Origin: Perkinsus marinus ATCC 50983
Lineage: Eukaryota > Perkinsozoa > Perkinsida > Perkinsidae
Assembly: GCF_000006405.1 (NCBI RefSeq)
Contig: NW_003214461.1
Coordinates: 85,591 to 109,912, forward strand
DNA length: 24,322 nt
Direction: 5' to 3'
A model generated the notes under the pieces. The model was given only the letters and a program-made list of their open reading frames with translations, did not search any database and was not told where the DNA came from. Shown here one piece after another: positions 7,581 to 16,572 of this stretch. Both the position numbers and the translations under genes were made by a program. The number at the start of each line of letters is the position of its first letter. Positions within the stretch are counted from its first letter, which is position 1.

Positions 7581-8690
7581 CTTCTCAAATTTAAAGTCAA
7601 ACGCCCAATTTCCAAGCGCTCCTGTTGTTCCTACATCACAGTCTAATACGGCAGTGTACCTATCATTCTGCTCCTCTTCATAATCTCTTCCTTTCTGTAT
7701 AGTCTCTACTCCTTCATTCCCAACGAGCACTCCCGCTCAATACCTATCAAACCCGGGTAATTTCAAAAACGTTTTTCGCGCGATATCCTGCGCGTTCGCA
7801 TTCCTTCCAACATATCGTGGTGCTTTCCTCAACTATTTCTATCTGATTGTCGATACGGTATCGACGATACCTAATTCGCCCAATGTGCTCCTTCCCTCCA
7901 AGCATACCATTTTTATTCATTCTATAACGTGGAACCTGTCGTGTAGACTACTATTCGGCGATTCGGCACCATCGAGAATACTGGATCCCACTATGGAAGA
8001 TTTGGTGGTCGATTTGACTCCCCCCTTACCGCAGATATTAACTTCCAACATCTATGCTCGGAATTCATAACGCTAACTTGACCCATTTCCTTCCAGGTCC
8101 AATTTCGATCAAAATCCCCTCATCTCATCGTACATCCGTACGGCTTGAGAAAAGAAACCGAGCTCATAATCTCGACTGATGCCTCACAACTGCGTAACAG
8201 CATGCCAAAGTTGTTCATGTTGTGGCGATACGTTGGAGTGTCATGCCTGTCTCTACTGCGTCCAGTTCTCGGAACATCGTACTTCATCCATGTTCGCTAT
8301 GTGCTTACGTACACATTTATACTAAGTTGAGCAAGATAGCACAAGATAGCTAGAGTAAGCTGCGACTAATAAGTTGATCAACAGGGGTATGTATATGTCG
8401 TTCGCCATATTAATGGATTACAACTTTTTTAGTATTATCGGGGTGTTCAGAGAACCCATTCCGAAATTCATAACACATTCCAGAATGCAAAACACCAAAA
8501 CCGCGTTTAGTAACAGCCCCCCTAATACATTCTGGAAAGAGTTCCAGAATAGATTCTGAACGTGTTTGTTGTGATATACTCATATCTCGCTCGTCTTGTG
8601 ATTCATATCTCGTTCGCCTTCATGCAATCTGCATGAATCGTGCATGTCCATGGAAGTTAATTACGTTGTAACACTCACATCTTCTTGTGT
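7581..8690. other. Non-coding stretch with more TTCYRGAA palindromes and hairpins
   Basis: No gene is recognised. TTCCAGAA or TTCTGGAA recur at 8478, 8530 and 8542, and ATTCTGGA/TCCAGAAT form a foldback at 8529-8550. A three-arm palindrome lies at 7849-7871 (GTCGATA-CGG-TATCGAC overlapping GGTATC-GAC-GATACC). A hairpin lies at 8619-8637 (TTCATGCA, loop ATC). It may contain the LTR or leader of the downstream element, but no matching right LTR is found in the window. Confidence 0.45.
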
Positions 8691-9073
8691 TAACCGTCTA
8701 CATGAAAGACAACCTTGTGGAAAACCTCCTCGCTCTTCCTGGTCTCTCGTCTGCTGACCATCTACCTCTTGTCCTCGCTGGTGAGCTCGAGGTCGTCCTA
8801 AGCTCCCAGGTCGAATTCCCCATTGCGACCAAAGCCCAGTATCGCGCCCTCCATGATAACGCTTGCAGGACAGCCACGCGACGGCCCCCTGCCCCTTCTT
8901 TCCCTTCTACCTCGTTTACGACCTGTGACGCTCACTCTACTTTGGTTACGAGTCACTGGGGTTACCGTTCGACTACTACCGCTTCTGCCACTCCTCTTGG
9001 CGTGGGTAAACGTGTCCAATCTCTTACCAGTGTCAAGTCGATACCTGTTTCTGACGCGACCCCCCTACGCTGA
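8687..9073 (+). CDS. Unrecognised 128-codon frame, possibly decayed retroelement 5' part
   Basis: An open frame of 128 codons with no domain I can name. The first 60 residues look protein-like, with mixed hydrophobic and charged residues; the rest is Thr/Ser/Pro rich. It lies just before a gag-like remnant on the same strand, so it may be a broken upstream part of that element. It overlaps other frames and could be non-coding. Confidence 0.25.
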   Translation: MLTVYMKDNLVENLLALPGLSSADHLPLVLAGELEVVLSSQVEFPIATKAQYRALHDNACRTATRRPPAPSFPSTSFTTCDAHSTLVTSHWGYRSTTTASATPLGVGKRVQSLTSVKSIPVSDATPLR

Positions 9074-9270
9074 GCATGTCCTCAAACGTTCTATCACTTG
9101 GTTCCTCATTTGTCTACAAGCGGAGTCTGTTCAGTATCAACTTGGTTGTACCTTACGTCTGCTCTCGCTGAGGGACTGCGGTCAGCTGGTCGCGCTCATG
9201 TTCGTGCTCGTTTGGGTGACTCGTGGCCCACTAATTACGACCTCATGACCAAGAGTTTGCTACTTGGTGC

Positions 9271-9485
9271 ATGGCCCAGTATCAAGGCAGTGATGATCAT
9301 GGGCGCTTGGAAGAACGACTTGCCGCCTTTCGTCAGTTGCAGAGCGAAGCGCCACTGGCCTGTCTTGAACGCTTTGAAGTTCTCTTAGCTCAAGCAACAA
9401 CATGTGGTCTATCACTGGCCCCGTCTCAGCTTGAACGATGCTATCGTTTAAGTTTACTCCCTGAATACAAACGCATCGCGAACTC
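9271..9485 (+). pseudogene. Gag-like remnant
   Basis: The frame starting at 9271 has a run containing ERFEVLLAQATTCGL and QLERCYRLSLLPEYKRI. This resembles the helical capsid region of LTR-retrotransposon Gag proteins, with a conserved Phe-x-x-Leu-Leu and a Leu-Pro-x-x-Tyr segment. No zinc knuckle follows. The protease-like frame begins immediately after in another phase, so sequence is missing or shifted between them. Confidence 0.4.
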
Positions 9486-9770
9486 TATAGCGACGGAGAT
9501 CATTACGACGCCACCGGGAAGCCGGTACTCATCTATTGGGAACCTTTCGTCACTCATCAGGTTATCCTAGGGCCTTCTAGTGGTCTCATTGGTCGTGATA
9601 TTCTACGCCTGGCCGAGACTGGGTTATTGCTCCTAACGACTGGTAGTTACGTCTCTGCTGGACTTTATCTAACAACGGTTACTCTGTCCGCGACACCACC
9701 CTTGCAACCTCGCTTTGCTGCTGTCTCTACCACGCCTACCACGCCTGCTGCTGTCTCTACCTCTACCTGA
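9486..9770 (+). pseudogene. Protease-like remnant
   Basis: An open stretch without an ATG reads VILGPSSGLIGRDILRL in its middle. This resembles the C-terminal LIGRDIL signature of retropepsins. The catalytic DTG/DSG triplet is not visible, so the N-terminal half of the protease seems lost. A Thr/Pro/Ser-rich tail ends at a TGA at 9768. Confidence 0.4.
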
Positions 9771-9825
9771 CCTTACCTCTATACCTCACTATCACGCACC
9801 ACCGACTGGCCATCGAATCACTCAC

Positions 9826-10690
9826 GTTATATTGTGCAACAAATGGATACGGCCTACGGTTAACGAGAACACTGACAAACATAAATACCTTTGGGTCCAC
9901 ATCTCTGAGTCTGCTCTCGCCTACGCCGCTTCCTATCAACCTAAGAAATGTCCGATCCAGCACAGGCGGTGGATTCGCTGTCCGCCTGAGGGCAAAGCCG
10001 ACTGTGCGAACATGTTACAGAAGTTCGTGGATGACGCCGTCATCATGACGGCGACATGCGTCCCATACCAACGTCTGCAGAGGGTGCTTATCGAATAATT
10101 TTTTTTGGTGTATCTGGACAAAAACGGTGGCGTCCGGTGCTACCTCTTTTGGAGACCAACAATCTCTCACGACAACTGATGAAGGTCGATCCTATTCCCA
10201 ACCAACAGAAGAAAATCCGCACGTGTTTAAATCGGTTGCGGCTAGCACCTCATGTCAGGTTATACGATGTGAGCGATGCTTACATGGGTCAGAGTATCTA
10301 CGGCTTCAGCGAGTCTATTTCAAGTACGATGGAATAATCAGTCGTACAAATTCACTCGATGATTTATGGCTCCAGCATTGCACCAGCGATGCTTGAGGGA
10401 CCAATGTCGTACCGTGAAGGGCTCCGCCAACCTCCGACTCCTCTCTCTACTCCACCACTGCCGTCGTCGGACTCTCTTGACTTCTACCACGTCGATCTGC
10501 ATCATCTCACACAGCCATCATCAACTTGCTCCACGGCTGAGGGCCTCACGGATTCATCCGACACTCTCAACGACCTCCCTACGCCACCTCAGTGTTCGTA
10601 CATGGATGACATTCTATCCTTCCACACACATGCTACTGCTAGGTGAAAGTCAAGTGCAACTTGGTTTCCACCGCGATGAAATGCCTCCAA
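9826..10690 (+). pseudogene. Reverse transcriptase fingers/palm, frameshifted
   Basis: Recognisable RT blocks lie in three shifting frames. The first is an N-terminal region before 10,098. Next is WRPVLPLLETNNLS with motif A in LYDVSDAYMG (frame of 10,056-10,337). A short FQVRWNNQSYKF piece follows in another phase, then MIYGSSIAPAML resembling motif B (10,359 onward), and finally motif C as YMDDIL near 10,600. At least three frameshifts and a stop at 10,335 break it. About 110 codons separate motifs A and C, more than usual, with a Ser/Pro/Thr-rich insert. The RT ends soon after YMDD, where the DIRS-type element starts. Confidence 0.65.
10030..10053. repeat. Three-arm palindrome inside the RT remnant
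   Basis: GATGAC-GCC-GTCATC (10,030-10,044) overlaps CGCCGTCA-TCA-TGACGGCG (10,035-10,053). It is the only three-arm example I see inside retroelement coding sequence. Confidence 0.75.
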
Positions 10691-10701
10691 GTGGATATGA
10701 G

Positions 10702-10789
10702 CCGGGTACGCCCGGTCATGGGGCTCGCTCATCACGTAGCGTGATCGATTTTGCTCGAAGCCTCGTTGGGAAATGGGACCGTTCGGTCC
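10702..10789. repeat. Trio of short hairpins near the DIRS left boundary
   Basis: CCGGG-TACG-CCCGG (10,702-10,715), ATCACG-TAG-CGTGAT (10,731-10,745) and GGACCG-TT-CGGTCC (10,776-10,789) are perfect stems in 88 bp. They lie where LTR-type RT similarity stops. Confidence 0.65.
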
Positions 10790-11521
10790 ATAGATTATGG
10801 TCATGTCATCGTTTCGCCTGACCACTCGAGTTATTGTTGTGTTGTGCAGTGTTCATCCGCGGACGTGACCGTCACGATTCGTTCGCTACAAGAGAAGCCG
10901 GCGTCGCACGAAGGGTGCCATCTTCCTGCGAAAACATCTACCGCACGAAGCTGTGAGCAGGAAACGGTGGCCGTGAAAACGGAGATAGACTCGGAGGCAT
11001 GCCTGGCACTGCAAGACCTGATTTGTCTCCAAACCTGCGACGATCAGGGCTCTAATAAGTCTCTCTACTTCGTACCGAAGGTCTCGAAGATAGGCTCTGG
11101 CGTTCAGCCGCGAGCCCTCCGAGACGAAGGTATGCAAGATGCTTTGAAAGAGCTGAGTCCGCCTGAGCATATCGCTGCCTCGCTGTCAGGAGGGCTCTTC
11201 GAGGGCCTGGCACTGCAAGACCTGATTTGTCTCCAAACCTCCGACGATCAGGGCTCTAATAAGTCTCTCTACTTCGTACCGAAGGTCTCGAAGATAGGCT
11301 CTGGCGCTCAGCCGCGAGCCCTCCGAGACGAAGGTATGCAAGATGCTTTGAAAGAGCTGAGTCCGCCTGAGCATATCGCTGCCTCGCTGTCATGTCAGCA
11401 CCCCCTTACCCAAGCCCCCGGGCTCCCGGCGTCGATATTCGCCAGTGCGTCCTGTCACAAACGCTTACTCAAGTGTGGTCCAGAGGATTTGATTCGTGAT
11501 AGGCATAGGGTTATGGAATAA
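10751..11521 (+). CDS. Unknown first ORF of the DIRS-type element (gag position)
   Basis: A 256-codon open frame with no nameable domain. It holds two nearly identical 62-residue blocks (starting LALQDLICLQT and ending IAASLS) separated by 6 residues. They come from a DNA duplication with a 204-bp period, which keeps the frame. Its position directly before the RT is where DIRS elements carry a gag-like protein; a Gag role is inferred from position only. The frame stays open through the duplication, and the next frame begins 19 nt after its stop. The start codon is uncertain. Confidence 0.5.
   Translation: MLEASLGNGTVRSIDYGHVIVSPDHSSYCCVVQCSSADVTVTIRSLQEKPASHEGCHLPAKTSTARSCEQETVAVKTEIDSEACLALQDLICLQTCDDQGSNKSLYFVPKVSKIGSGVQPRALRDEGMQDALKELSPPEHIAASLSGGLFEGLALQDLICLQTSDDQGSNKSLYFVPKVSKIGSGAQPRALRDEGMQDALKELSPPEHIAASLSCQHPLTQAPGLPASIFASASCHKRLLKCGPEDLIRDRHRVME
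11002..11392 (+). repeat. In-frame tandem duplication, period 204 bp
   Basis: 11,002-11,188 and 11,206-11,392 (187 bp each) differ at only about two positions by eye. A 17-bp unrepeated spacer separates them. The period of 204 is 68 codons, so the reading frame is kept. Confidence 0.9.
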
Positions 11522-11539
11522 TGAAGCGACCAAGCCCCT

Positions 11540-12588
11540 TTGTCACCTAAATTCGAGCCCTCGGATGACATAGTCAGGCCTCTGACAGTCTCCTTGATCC
11601 TGGGTCTGTTCGGACGTATGCTGAAGGCTTCCAACTATCCCGACTATACACTACCTAGGGAGCTAGCCGGAGGCCTGGAGTTAACTGGCAAGTTCAATGT
11701 TCGCAATGACGTCTTTCGGGCTAAACCGATCAAGCCAAAGGTTAACTCTAAGAAGTCTAAGAAAGTGACCGTCATGTCTGCCACTGAGCTTCTCACTGGA
11801 GGCGTGGAGGAGGCATATGAATTGGCTGACATTGTAAGTAGAGAGCCATGTCCATTTGATGGTCTGCTGTGGAAGAAGGCTCCTGAGGAGGTTGCTGAGA
11901 ACACGATGATGGACCCCTTCAGTCCCCCACAGCTAGAATCCATTTTTGGTGGGTCTTCTGTTGCCTCTCGTCGCTTCGAAGTAGATCAAGGCACAAAAGT
12001 ACGGCCTTACGATGATTTTAAAAGGTCTGGAGTGAACAAGACCATGTTCTTCCATAATAAAGTATCTCTTCCGACACACGAGGCCGCGGTAGCTACTGCC
12101 CGGTCTCGGGATTCTATCACGTGGCACAAGCCTTCGGGGCCTCCAGCTCGGTGATCATTTATTGTAGAGTAAGTCAGGCCTTGGCTCACCTTGGTCGAGT
12201 CGTCCTCGCTATCCCAGTGATCAATTATTTGGACGATTACTTTGGCGTAGAATCTTCAGCTACGGCCAACTCCGCATATGAGGCATGGGTGTGGCTTCAC
12301 AGGGTGATAGACTTCCGTTTAAATGAGAAGAAGGCTGTGCCACCTTTCATTGAGATCCCAGTATTGGGGCTCGACATAGCTATCGATGGTGATTACATTG
12401 TCCTGTCGGTTCCAGATGATAAGCGCGCCCAACTAATTTCTTCGATCGATGGAGTGTTGCAGGATGACCGCTTGCCATCTTCAACGGCTCATAAGTTGAT
12501 AGAGAAGTTGACGTTTGCTAGCGGGGCCTTGGACACTTCTGCCCCAAGGTCCTACCTCAGAGTCCTTCCTAAATTTGTCAGTCATTGA
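11540..12588 (+). pseudogene. DIRS-type reverse transcriptase, central block missing
   Basis: The first frame (11,540-12,154) ends with the RT entry motif VRPYDDFKRSGVN and a following VSLPTHEA. The second frame (12,115-12,588) carries AFGASSSVIIYCR (motif B side), the catalytic YLDDYFG (motif C) and a C-terminal KLTFASGALDTSAPRSYLR block typical of DIRS-like RTs. About 60-80 residues that should hold motif A (the first catalytic aspartate) are absent, and the frame shifts at the break near 12,115. The enzyme cannot be functional. Confidence 0.7.
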
Positions 12589-12707
12589 TCATGGAGAGCC
12601 CGTGATCGCTTCTGGCTGGGGGTGAGATATGCTCTTGTTAATCTCTTGGTTTTTTTGGAAGCTCCAATTCAGCGAGGAAGGTGCCGCTTCTTCTTCCTAG
12701 CTCGGAT

Positions 12708-13115
12708 GAGGCTATCAGTGCGGTCCTTTATACAGACGCGTGCGGCAGTGGATAAATCGGTGCTGCTTTGGTGTCCAATGACTTTAAAAGGCCAGTGTAC
12801 TTCTCATCCGCTCTCTCCTCCATCCTACAACAGAGTCTCTTCGAAGGAAAAGACGATATTAACATACTCGAATGATACGCCGTTCTTGCCGCACCACAAT
12901 CTCTCGGTCAGTATATAGTTGGTAGATGGCCGACTATCTTCGTCGGCAATACGGCGGTAGAGTATGCCCCGATCAAGGGATCTTCCTCCTGCCCTCTGAT
13001 GAACAAGATGATTTCCTCCTTTTGGGCGAATGTTGCTCGACTTCAGCTCAAGGTGTGGGTGGCTAGAGTGGGATCAAAGTCCAATCCGTCTGACACTCCA
13101 AGCCCCCGCCACTGA
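12708..13115 (+). pseudogene. DIRS-type RNase H with two in-frame stops
   Basis: One frame reads YTDACGSG (first Asp), a TAA near 12,753, IGAALVSNDFKRPVYFSSAL, NILE (Glu) followed by a TGA near 12,868, then FVGNTAVEYAPIKGSS and NPSDTPS. This is the DIRS/YR-element RNase H pattern. The third catalytic Asp, expected before Asn-Thr, is Gly here. Two stops plus the lost Asp make it dead. Confidence 0.6.
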
Positions 13116-13238
13116 TTGTCTCACTGCTTTCTTTAGTCATAAGCGGCCAGTACTTCCTGCAATCTAATTTCTGCTGACTCTCATCGTCGCACTGGCATTT
13201 TTTTGAATTAAGAGTGTTTCCGATTCCGTCAGCTTACG

Positions 13239-13646
13239 TTGGGAAAGAGATTCGATCCCTGCTCATTGTTCAGCTTGGCTCTCCTCGTGATGCCGCCGAC
13301 CCGTGTCCGCAACGGCACGTACGGCCTACCCCTCAGTACGTTCGTGACACTTAGTCTCTCTTTCTTAAAAGCTGGTCTGACCGAGTTACGGAAGCTGCTT
13401 GACGGTGTGGACGGAACCATAGTCCGTTGCATTCCCTCCAGGTCATGTCGGTCAGCTATACTCGATATCCTTGAAGACTTACGACTAGGGCGTTCAAGTC
13501 ATCTGCATCAAATCTACGAGTCCCTCATCTCTGCGGTTAAATCGATTACCTATAATACGATAGATCTTTTGGAGTCATGCGGGAGTCGGCCGACTCCCAG
13601 CCGGTTACTTGCTATTGCAAGACTCGTTAAGACCGACTTTTTCTAA
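13239..13646 (+). CDS. Unrecognised 135-codon frame before the recombinase
   Basis: No domain recognised. The last 70 residues (IYESLISAVKSITYN and onward) look helical. It lies between RNase H and the recombinase core and ends where the recombinase similarity begins in another frame, so it may be a broken N-terminal part of the recombinase ORF. Its tail crosses the left breakpoint of the 2.93-kb duplication. Confidence 0.35.
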   Translation: MGKRFDPCSLFSLALLVMPPTRVRNGTYGLPLSTFVTLSLSFLKAGLTELRKLLDGVDGTIVRCIPSRSCRSAILDILEDLRLGRSSHLHQIYESLISAVKSITYNTIDLLESCGSRPTPSRLLAIARLVKTDFF

Positions 13647-14591
13647 CCGGGTCTGGTTCGAGTACGCGCTCTCGTGGAAGTTTCGCTCGATATCCGCCTC
13701 ATCTTTTAAGCAGTACGTCTCTGGCTTCCGTTCATACATGCGTTTCGGAGCAGCCTTGAAGCTGGTTCTAACGAATGGGCGCCAAGTGCCAGTGTTACCA
13801 GCGACCGAAAGATGGGTATTATGGTGGATATCCGGGTTCAGGAACGCGGATACAGCGAGGAGTTATCTCTCCCACCTCCGCAAGTGGCATACATGGCTAG
13901 GCTTGGACCAGAACTAGGATACGACGCTGATTCAGGAGTCGACCGCTGGCATCCGACGATTCCTGCACAACCTCCGCCAGTGCGTCCGCGTATCGGTCCG
14001 GCCATGCTCCACGAACTCGTCGTAAAGTGCCTTAGCTGTAAGAGAAAATTGCTGGTGCTAGGATCTATCATCGCCTACGCATTTCTTTTACGAGCCCCTT
14101 CTGAACTTCTGACATTGAGGAGGTTCGATATACGAATTCGAAACGACATCGCCGAGATACGATTGAGCAAACGCAAGAACGTTCCCGGAGGCGAGACGTT
14201 GAAACGTTCGTGTTGCTGTCAAAGGAATTTTCTGGTGTGCCCAGTTGAGGCGGCAAAACTTCCCCTAAGGATGTCCAAGGATAAGTCTGAACTATTGTTT
14301 CAAAAGTTCAAGTACAGAAAGTTTTTGCGTCTGTTGCGCAAAACGCTGAACGAGGTTGGTGTTGAGGATGCGAATACTTGTGGTACACACGCTCTCCGCC
14401 GCGGCCATGCACACGCATTGGCGATCTCAGGATCATCATAAGAGAGAATATGCGAGATGGGCTCATGAAGACATGAAAGTAGTGTTCCGGCGCGAGTCTA
14501 CGTCGACGCTAGCGAAGTGCAACAAATTGCTTGCGACTTCATAGTTCCTTTCATCGAAGATTCTGAATCTGAATGCGAAGATGACAGCTGA
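13642..14591 (+). pseudogene. Tyrosine recombinase, copy A
   Basis: The N-terminal core-binding region (SISASSFKQYVSGFRSYMRF) is in one frame and the catalytic region in another. The catalytic part has the first Arg in LLRAPSELLTL, the H-x-x-R box as THALRRGHAHAL, and a late Tyr in RVYVDASEV, near 14,500. Lesions: a TAG at about 13,915 where copy B has TGG; a 1-nt deletion near 13,971 relative to copy B; and, shared with copy B, a TAA just after the H-x-x-R box and a TGA about 13 codons later. The family performs strand exchange to integrate circular DIRS DNA. Confidence 0.7.
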
Positions 14592-14697
14592 ATCACGAAT
14601 GTTTCTTGGGTTTTTTTATGATTAGCGTTCCATGCATTATGTTGAGTTGAAGTCTTTCGGAAGCGCAGAAGTTCTTATCGGGGCGCTCCTATCATGG

Positions 14698-14813
14698 GTT
14701 TATTGGGGTCCGGATAGGTCGCTCACCGATAATGCGACCTCGTTCGCTGGCGGAATTCCGTCGGATCACACCAATCAAGGATTCATTGGGGTCTGGATAG
14801 GTTGCTCACCGAT
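14698..14813 (+). repeat. Imperfect direct repeat, 83-bp period
   Basis: ATTGGGGTCCGGATAGG (from about 14,702) recurs from about 14,785 as ATTGGGGTCTGGATAGG, each followed by GCTCACCGAT. AGGTCGC (14,716-14,722) pairs with 14,734-14,740. A candidate terminal or split repeat of the DIRS-type element. The same pair exists in copy B (about 17,630-17,746). Confidence 0.7.
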
Positions 14814-14901
14814 GAAATCTCTTCGTATGTTATCGTCGACGCAAACCGAGTTGGCTTGGTCGAAGATGGCAGCCCAGCCTTGATCGTGCCGGCTAACAAG
14901 C

Positions 14902-15020
14902 CTGACCCTCACCCAATCTACGGCGTACGGGCCGCGGGTTTGGGGGTTGGTCAGAGCTAACGTCTGACCCTTTCCCGATCGTGGCGTACGGGCCACAGGT
15001 TATTCGGGAAAGGAGGTCAG
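14902..15020 (+). repeat. Two tandem stem-loops with shared apical loop and covarying stems (copy A)
   Basis: Unit 1 (14,902-14,954): CTGACC pairs with GGTCAG, inner CCCAA with TTGGG, apex CGGC-GTACGG-GCCG. Unit 2 (14,964-15,020): CTGACC pairs with GGTCAG, CTTTCCCGA with TCGGGAAAG, apex GTGGC-GTACGG-GCCAC. The loop GTACGG and base CTGACC/GGTCAG are the same while the middle stems differ but still pair, and one apical pair changes from C-G to T-A. Both lie after the recombinase stop, before LTR-type sequence resumes. Confidence 0.75.
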
Positions 15021-15096
15021 CGATTCATTTTGTTCCGTGCTTCCCACTGTTCATTGACGGCTCAAAGCGAGACGCTGGAGGACGTTTCATTACGGT

Positions 15097-15411
15097 GTGG
15101 ATTCGCCTCCGGTTGACCTATATCAACAGCATGGTCAACCTTTGACATCGCAGTCTCTCAACGACACAGACCCGGTTCATGTTTTGGGTGTTCAGACCCA
15201 CGACGCGGGTAGGTTCCTGCGGTATAACCCTGCTACAGTCCAGAAGATTTTTGACTGGGATCTCACTGAACCTCTCACCTATCGTAACGCGGTGGGCTTC
15301 CTTGGACTCCTACTACCAGAGAGTGATCTCTTACCCTTTCACGTTCTTCCTTGCAAGAATGCTCTGACTGGGTTTGTTAGTCGTTGCCGATCTACTCTAG
15401 ATGCTTCCTAA
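15097..15411 (+). pseudogene. LTR-element RT thumb region, copy A
   Basis: The frame holds VHVLGVQTHDAGRFLRY and a downstream FDWDLTEPLTYRNAVGFLG, resembling the RT segment after motif C and the thumb/connection of LTR-type polymerases. It ends at a TAA (15,409) that is in frame with the RNase H region and is also present in copy B. Confidence 0.6.
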
Positions 15412-15432
15412 AACTATCTCATAGCTTCTGAG

Positions 15433-16572
15433 GTGCATCAGCTCCTGCTGCGTTGGCAAGACCTACTTCCTTCCACTCCACCCACAAGTGTATCTCGATA
15501 TATCGATCCGCACCAACCTATTCACGTTTATGTTGATGCGAGCGAGTCCCTACTAGCCTATGAGATGTTTCAGGACGACCAGGTCGTGCTGCGTGGACAA
15601 TTGCCTTCAACTGGCCGACAGCAGGCCTTCCACATCAACACGTTGGAGTTGTTAGCTGTCTATACAGCGATCTCTCGGTTACGGTCCATTGAGCTGGACG
15701 CATGTATTACGTTTGCCTCGGTACATCTTAGTGTTATAGTGTTACGGCTGTCAGTCTCGTTCGGAATCATCGAGTTCCTCCGGGACCACAAGAACCATTC
15801 TGTAAACAGTATCTACTTCTTCTCGACACCTTGCTATGTGCTCGTCAGCTACATTGTTCTCACATTGGGGGTCAAGCGAACCTAGCAGATGTTGGTACTC
15901 GGTCTGAGCTGCACGATGCCATTCAAAACCTTCGAGAAAAGTATATACTTGCCAAGCCTGCTGTGAACTCACCCGAGAAGCACATTGCTTTTCCTGTTCG
16001 AAAGCGTGCGGATTGCGCTCTTGATGATGATACCATTGGTCATAGAGTGAAAATCTCGGTCGGAATCATCGAGTTCCTCCGGGACCACAAGAACCATTCT
16101 GTAAACAGTATCTACTTCTTCTCGACACCTTGCTAGGTGCTCGTCAGCTACATTGTTCCCACATTGGGGGTCAAACGAAACCAGCAGATGTTGGTACTCG
16201 GTCTGAGCTGTACGATGCCATTCAAAAGCTTCGAGAAAAGTATATACTTGCCAAGCCTGCTGTGAGCTCACCCGAGAAGCACATTGCTTTTCCTGTACGA
16301 AAGCGTGCGGATTGCACTGTTGATGATGATACCATTGGTCATAGAGTGAAAATCCGTCGTCAGAAGGATAGGCTTGATGCTTCTCCCGAGCCACAACCCC
16401 AAGTTGAATCATCCACGTCTTCGACGCCGCTCTCATGTTTAGAGTCTTCGCTAACTTATCGTTATCAACCACCAGCTCAAGTACTGTCTGACTATCTCCG
16501 TCACGCTCGACGTGAAGATAACAAGTTCGTCATTTCTGATCCAAACATACAACGACAATTATTTATCAGATA
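15433..16572 (+). pseudogene. LTR-element RNase H, copy A, frameshifted
   Basis: It begins like copy B (HVYVDAS, INTLELLAVY). It loses one nucleotide near 15,730 within the segment for the third catalytic Asp, and then carries the 299-bp duplication, which is not a multiple of three. Remaining pieces read on in other frames up to 16,572, where the integrase part is replaced by recombinase copy B. Confidence 0.7.
15762..16359 (+). repeat. 299-bp tandem duplication inside copy A
   Basis: CGGAATCATCGAG starts at 15,762 and again at 16,061. The following ~299 bp match closely and copy B has only one. The breakpoint shows short similarity (TCTCGTTCGG versus TCTCGGTCGG). Confidence 0.9.

Larger units (their letters stand above)
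10700..15030 (+). mobile_element. DIRS-type (tyrosine-recombinase) retrotransposon, decayed
   Basis: The order is: unknown first ORF (10,751-11,521), RT (11,540-12,588), RNase H (12,708-13,115), unknown ORF (13,239-13,646), tyrosine recombinase (13,642-14,591), then structured repeats (14,698-15,020). An RT linked to a tyrosine recombinase defines the DIRS/Ngaro/PAT order. Boundaries are approximate: the left end is placed near a trio of hairpins (10,702-10,789), the right end just after two tandem hairpins. No terminal repeat pair was matched. The recombinase part exists twice because of a later 2.93-kb duplication. Confidence 0.6.
13642..16572 (+). repeat. 2.93-kb tandem duplication, copy A
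   Basis: From TCTAACCGG at 13,642 the sequence is repeated from 16,573, offset 2,931 bp. Copy A holds the recombinase, hairpin pair, RT thumb and RNase H, and has an extra internal 299-bp duplication. Identity is high with scattered substitutions and small indels. The junction at about 16,573 fuses LTR RNase H/IN sequence to recombinase sequence with about 2 bp of shared sequence (TC). Confidence 0.95.

Noticed and set aside
8798-9248. Overlapping frames of 73 and 141 codons around the unrecognised 8687-9073 frame
   Set aside because: Low-complexity Leu/Arg-rich translations in alternate phases, without motifs.
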